NCBI GenBank assembly: GCA_011109175.1
Contig: RDEW01000010.1
Span: forward strand, 603,837 to 667,836
From: Dicyema japonicum
Lineage: Eukaryota > Dicyemida > Rhombozoa > Dicyemidae
Reading direction: 5' to 3'
Length of the DNA: 64,000 nt
Shown: positions 60,601 through 64,000 of the stretch, in pieces
How the letters are laid out: every line of letters starts with the position of its first letter
Position numbering within the stretch: the stretch's first letter is position 1
Notes under the pieces: model-generated
Told to the model about the DNA's origin: nothing
Databases searched by the model: none
The model's input: the letters and a program-made list of their open reading frames with translations, nothing else
Made by a program: the position numbers and the translations under genes

Positions 60601-62384
60601 TTTTTGTTTATTGTTTAATAAATTAAATAATGATACACTTCACTCATCTTGATGTTTCTTATGTATGACAACATCTATAATTCCATTTAGTCCCATTTGT
60701 TGGGTTAGTTATAAGTAAGCTTACCATCCGTCTCGGATTAGCGGGGACAGTCCCGGATTTTGTCCCAGAAAGTCTCGTTATGCCAGACCTCGACTAAGAC
60801 AAACTCATTGGCTTCTCCCTGTTTAATTAGTTTTTAATTAGTTTATGTCAATAAAATTATCTGTCTATCTATCTCGATTTTGCTTTAAAGTAACCTTATT
60901 TTTCGGTTATTTTCTTTGGGGACTTAACATCTCCATTTTCCTTAGGAAATTAACATCTCTATTTTCATTGGGAATCTAACTTCTCTCTATTTTATTTCTC
61001 CTGAAACAAAACTTAGTGGTTGTTAATGTTCAATAGATAAATTGGTCTTATTAACCCGGACAGTATCAACCGGGTTCTTATGTAATACGACATTTTTAAC
61101 TCTGGAAAGCATTTTTTGTAAATAAAATTAAGTAAAGTTAAATGTGACATACCCCCATTGGTTTAATCTACATTCAGCCGTATATATGATTACAAAACAC
61201 CGGCATCCTTGTGGAAGACATAATCCTTTCTTCCAAAGTCTATGGGGTGTCTGTCTCTATTTTATTGTGGGTAGGTCGCATGGAGTTGAAAGGTGTTTTA
61301 GGAGAATTTGTTTGAGAACCTCTGCTGCAAGTGGAAACAAATTGTCATTACTAGAGAGATCCGTGGCACACCTCGAATATCCACGACTATAACTTTCTTG
61401 TTTATTTGGTCATGCAAATTCCGCTTGCTGTTCTAAGTCCTGGAAGTTGGGAGTAGGTCATCCGCAATAGCTAGATCTCTGAGCGCGGTCTCAGGGTTGA
61501 CATTTCCGTACTTTGAAGAGTTTTTCTTGATGACTGTGTTTAGATTTTGTTCCTTCAGATCAGTCGGGTGCGCACTCGAGGACAAGGGGCGCGAAACAGA
61601 GGAGATGGATCCAAGCATCGAGAATGTTATCTTAGATCCCCTTAATGATTAACTTCAAAAGGCAAGAGAAGGCGGCTAGTCTTGTCGATCTTGGCATCTG
61701 AAGTGAGATAACCCTCTCAGACACAAGTCGATTAAGACAAAGAAAGCATTAATTAACATCTGATACTTTGAAGCCACGTGAGAATAAGATTCTTTCTTCT
61801 AGTAAGAGTTCCTGAGGAATAAAAGCGATGACCAGTTACAGAGGATTTGGATGTTTTTCAAGTTAGCTTGTAGCATTCCAGATGCCCAAAATTTTAGAAG
61901 TAGGAGTAATTATTACGAGGTTCCTCTAGTTCGTCTGACCACAGATTTGGGAGAGGACGGCGGTTTGGAAAGAAAGGGTCCAGTAATTTGATGTTGGAAG
62001 CCTTGTTTCTCCACTGCGAAAGGAGTCAAAAACAACACGGCACACGTTATGTAACAACAGTTTTTTGTGGTAAAAAAAGTACCTTTCTTTTTTCTGGGTC
62101 CGTCTTTGATTTCTGCAGCATACAATTTAATGAACTCTAGAATCGTCCATTTTTTATAGCTGCTTTCCTATTATCCGTCGGTTTCCTTCACTTGAAAAAA
62201 CTGGACGTATATAAAGCGATTTACCGACATCTTCAACTTCGGAAGTGTTCTCTCGTGATCCCTAATCTTCTATTAATATCAGAAAGACATTAATATTTTT
62301 TATTATATATTTCAAACCACGTGCTTTATATACAGATTTACAAAACTGCTAAACTCAAGAGTTGAGAAATAGGTCTGCTTTTTT
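60601..62384. other. No gene seen; transposon-like ends
   Basis: GGACAGTCCCGGATTTTGTC near 60747 looks like a transposon end. The minus frame at 61618-61433 reads DLKEQNLNTVIKKNSSKYGN and ALRDLAIADDLLP, not recognised. Nothing else is supported. Confidence 0.35.
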
Positions 62385-62519
62385 CCATCTTCATCTCACG
62401 TCCTACCATCCCGGATATCACTTCATTTTTTGGCGGGAGAGTTTTCATAATGTAATCTTCACTAGAAGCAAGCAAAGCACAAACAGTCATGAAAATGTTA
62501 GAGGGCGGACCTAATTCTC
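62385..62519 (-). repeat. Partial copy of the ~400-base repeat
   Basis: CGTCCTACCATCCCGGATAT then CACTTCATTTTTTGGCGGGA matches the middle of the repeat in reverse orientation. It is immediately followed by a second reverse copy. Confidence 0.6.
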
Positions 62520-62925
62520 ACCGTACAATCTTTGGTAAGCAAAGCAAAAACAGTCACAAATAATTAATCCAAAGAAAGAACACAAAGGAGAACTCTGCTT
62601 GTGGCAACCAAATTCATCTTCCAATACTTCATTACAGGTTTTCCCCTTCCGAAGAGAGGTGGGGAAGGAGGTCCATCCTCTTCCATTTCGTCGCATGTCC
62701 TAACGTTGCAGACATCACTTCGAGAGTTTTCATAATGGAAAATCTTCCCTAGTGAATTTGGCCTGGGAAAAGGTTGAAAGATCCCTTTCAACAACTATGT
62801 GGTATCAAAAGGACTCATTGCCCATCTGTTTGAAGAGAATTAACCTTCGCTGAAAACCTCATCTTTCGAACCAATATGTGTCAGATCCGATCTCATCAGA
62901 CGAAGACCTTTATTTGTTTTTTAAT
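62520..62925 (-). repeat. ~400-base repeat, reverse copy of a head-to-head pair
   Basis: It contains the complement of the CTGTAATGAAGTATTGGAAG and GTCGGCAC-type segments plus GATCCGATCTCATCAGACGA at its 5' end. The forward copy begins about 15-60 bases further on. Confidence 0.75.
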
Positions 62926-62939
62926 ATTACTATTACCTC

Positions 62940-63225
62940 TCCCTGACCAAATCCTCTGATGAAGCTTACATTATGAAAAAACTATTCCGCTGAAGAATGA
63001 AGTGATGTCCGCGACGGTAGGATGTGCGACGAAATAGAAAATGAACCTCCTTCCCCACCTCTCTTCGGAAGCGGAAAGCCTGTAATGAAATATTGGAAGA
63101 TGGATTTGGTCGGCACTAGCAGAGTTTTCTCTTAGGATCCTTCCTTGAATTAATTAGTTATGACTGTTTGTGCTGGGCTTACAATGGTAAGCCTAAGGTT
63201 AATAATAATAATAATATTATTATTA
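62940..63225 (+). repeat. ~400-base repeat, forward copy of a head-to-head pair
   Basis: It has GAATGAAGTGATGTCCGCGA, GAAGCGGAAAGCCTGTAATG, GGATTTGGTCGGCACTAGCA and TGTGCTGGGCTTACAATGGT. It ends in GGTTAATAATAATAATAATA at 63198-63217, where it meets the TAA-rich tail of the minus-strand LINE. Confidence 0.8.
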
Positions 63226-63234
63226 TTAATAGCA

Positions 63235-64000
63235 CTTTCGAAGAACCAAAAAGTAATTTATTTAATTAAGGTTCCGCTTGTGCCGTATTTTTCTTCAGGT
63301 TATTTTTCTCCGCAATTCTCTTAACTAACTTCCTCCATGCTCCATGGTTACTGGCAATTATTCTGAGCGTATCCAAATCATCTCCTGTTTTCAGCTTTCG
63401 TCTACATTGGTCAGGTCCTTGTGTAGAACCTCTGGCAAAATTATGCGAGGTCTTCAACGGAACGAGGTATTCACTTCTAGGCAGAAAAAGTTCTCCATTG
63501 CTATTTTAGCAGGCGTCATCTGGCTCATCCGAAGGATGTAACCAAATAGACGCCATCTTGATTCAGGGTATCAAGACTCAATGGTCTTGTATTACATACT
63601 TTGTATAGATTCTTGTTTGTAATTTTTTTGGCTAGTTGATGTCAAGCAACAGTCGGAGTTGTTTACGATGGAAGGCATCTAGTTTGTCCATTACCGCTTG
63701 TGAGACTCCCCAGGTTGCAGCGTTGTACATTAGGACCGGTTTCACGAAGGCATTGTATAGTCTTACACGTAATTGTGTGCTAATTTGTTTACGATGATTC
63801 CAGACTACTCCCATTTTTCTAAAGGCCGCGACGGCCAACATCTTCCTGTTAGTGATATCCTCAGCGTCTCCGAGCAACGACCCCAATTTTTTACAGTATC
63901 TCCATTTTTCATCAGTTCGGGTTATTCACGGCGTATGGTAGTTGTCTCCGTCTTTTCCGTATTGATTTTGATGAACCATTTTTCTAGGACATCTGGCATC
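63235..64000 (-). mobile_element. GSLLGD-type LINE, 3' part, running off the window
   Basis: Minus-strand pieces are WFIKINTEKTE at the right edge, then MGSLLGDAEDITNRKMLAVA, LYNAFVKPVLMYNAATWGVS and DKLDAFHRKQLRLLLDI (63886-63632). YILRMSQMTPAKIAMENFF and RPRIILPEVLHKDL follow further left. It ends near 63235 with a GTGCTATTAATAATAATAAT tail. The RT palm would lie beyond 64000. Confidence 0.85.

Overview
The window reads as a compact, AT-rich metazoan nuclear genome with extremely small introns. Every gene I could reconstruct is cut by introns of 19 to 34 bases (most 22 to 26), with GT...AG ends and a CTAAC/TTAAT-like branch site close to the acceptor. TAA, TAG and TGA all act as stops, so this is not a ciliate code. 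The gene set (cytoplasmic dynein heavy chain, AMPK gamma, mitochondrial bL19m, U11/U12-20K) together with metazoan-type transposons (hAT/ZMYM1-like, Merlin, a 2A-bearing LINE) fits an animal. Introns this short are best known from dicyemid mesozoans, so a dicyemid is my first guess. It is an inference from gene structure, not a database match.

Seven protein genes are clear. They are a U11/U12 snRNP 20 kDa homologue (1190-1607, +), mitochondrial ribosomal protein L19 (8057-9050, -), cytoplasmic dynein 1 heavy chain (17767-33263, +, dozens of introns), fructose-1,6-bisphosphatase (35512-36606, +), AMPK gamma (37315-38425, +), a stand-alone prolyl-tRNA synthetase (56435-58256, +), and a partial genomic duplicate of AMPK gamma (44745-45008). 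Three further loci look genic but are not recognised (about 12.0-12.7 kb, 34.4-35.0 kb and 44.4-45.3 kb minus).

Most of the remainder is transposon debris. (a) A retrotransposon with an N-terminal PHD finger, an RT with YLDD and a C-terminal PD-(D/E)XK-like domain, nearly full length at 45.3-48.3 kb, with five 5'-truncated copies elsewhere. (b) A LINE family marked by a GSLLGD motif and a (TAA)n tail, with seven copies. (c) A LINE with a 2A-like StopGo motif (1-1063). (d) Two R4/Dong-like C-terminal fragments (2.3-4.3 kb). (e) A Jockey-like LINE (50.7-52.5 kb). (f) A tRNA-derived SINE with six copies. (g) A 400-base repeat of unknown type. (h) Merlin and hAT DNA transposons, an integrase fragment and two tandem-repeat blocks.

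Several otherwise well conserved frames (dynein, ProRS, FBPase) are broken by single-base changes, mostly deletions and often in runs such as GG or AAA. I treat these as probable assembly errors and the genes as intact. This also limits how firmly the transposon copies can be called dead, and how firmly the two GT...TG introns can be believed. The host genes serve unrelated housekeeping roles (transport motor, gluconeogenesis, energy sensing, translation, minor splicing). I see no operon-like arrangement.
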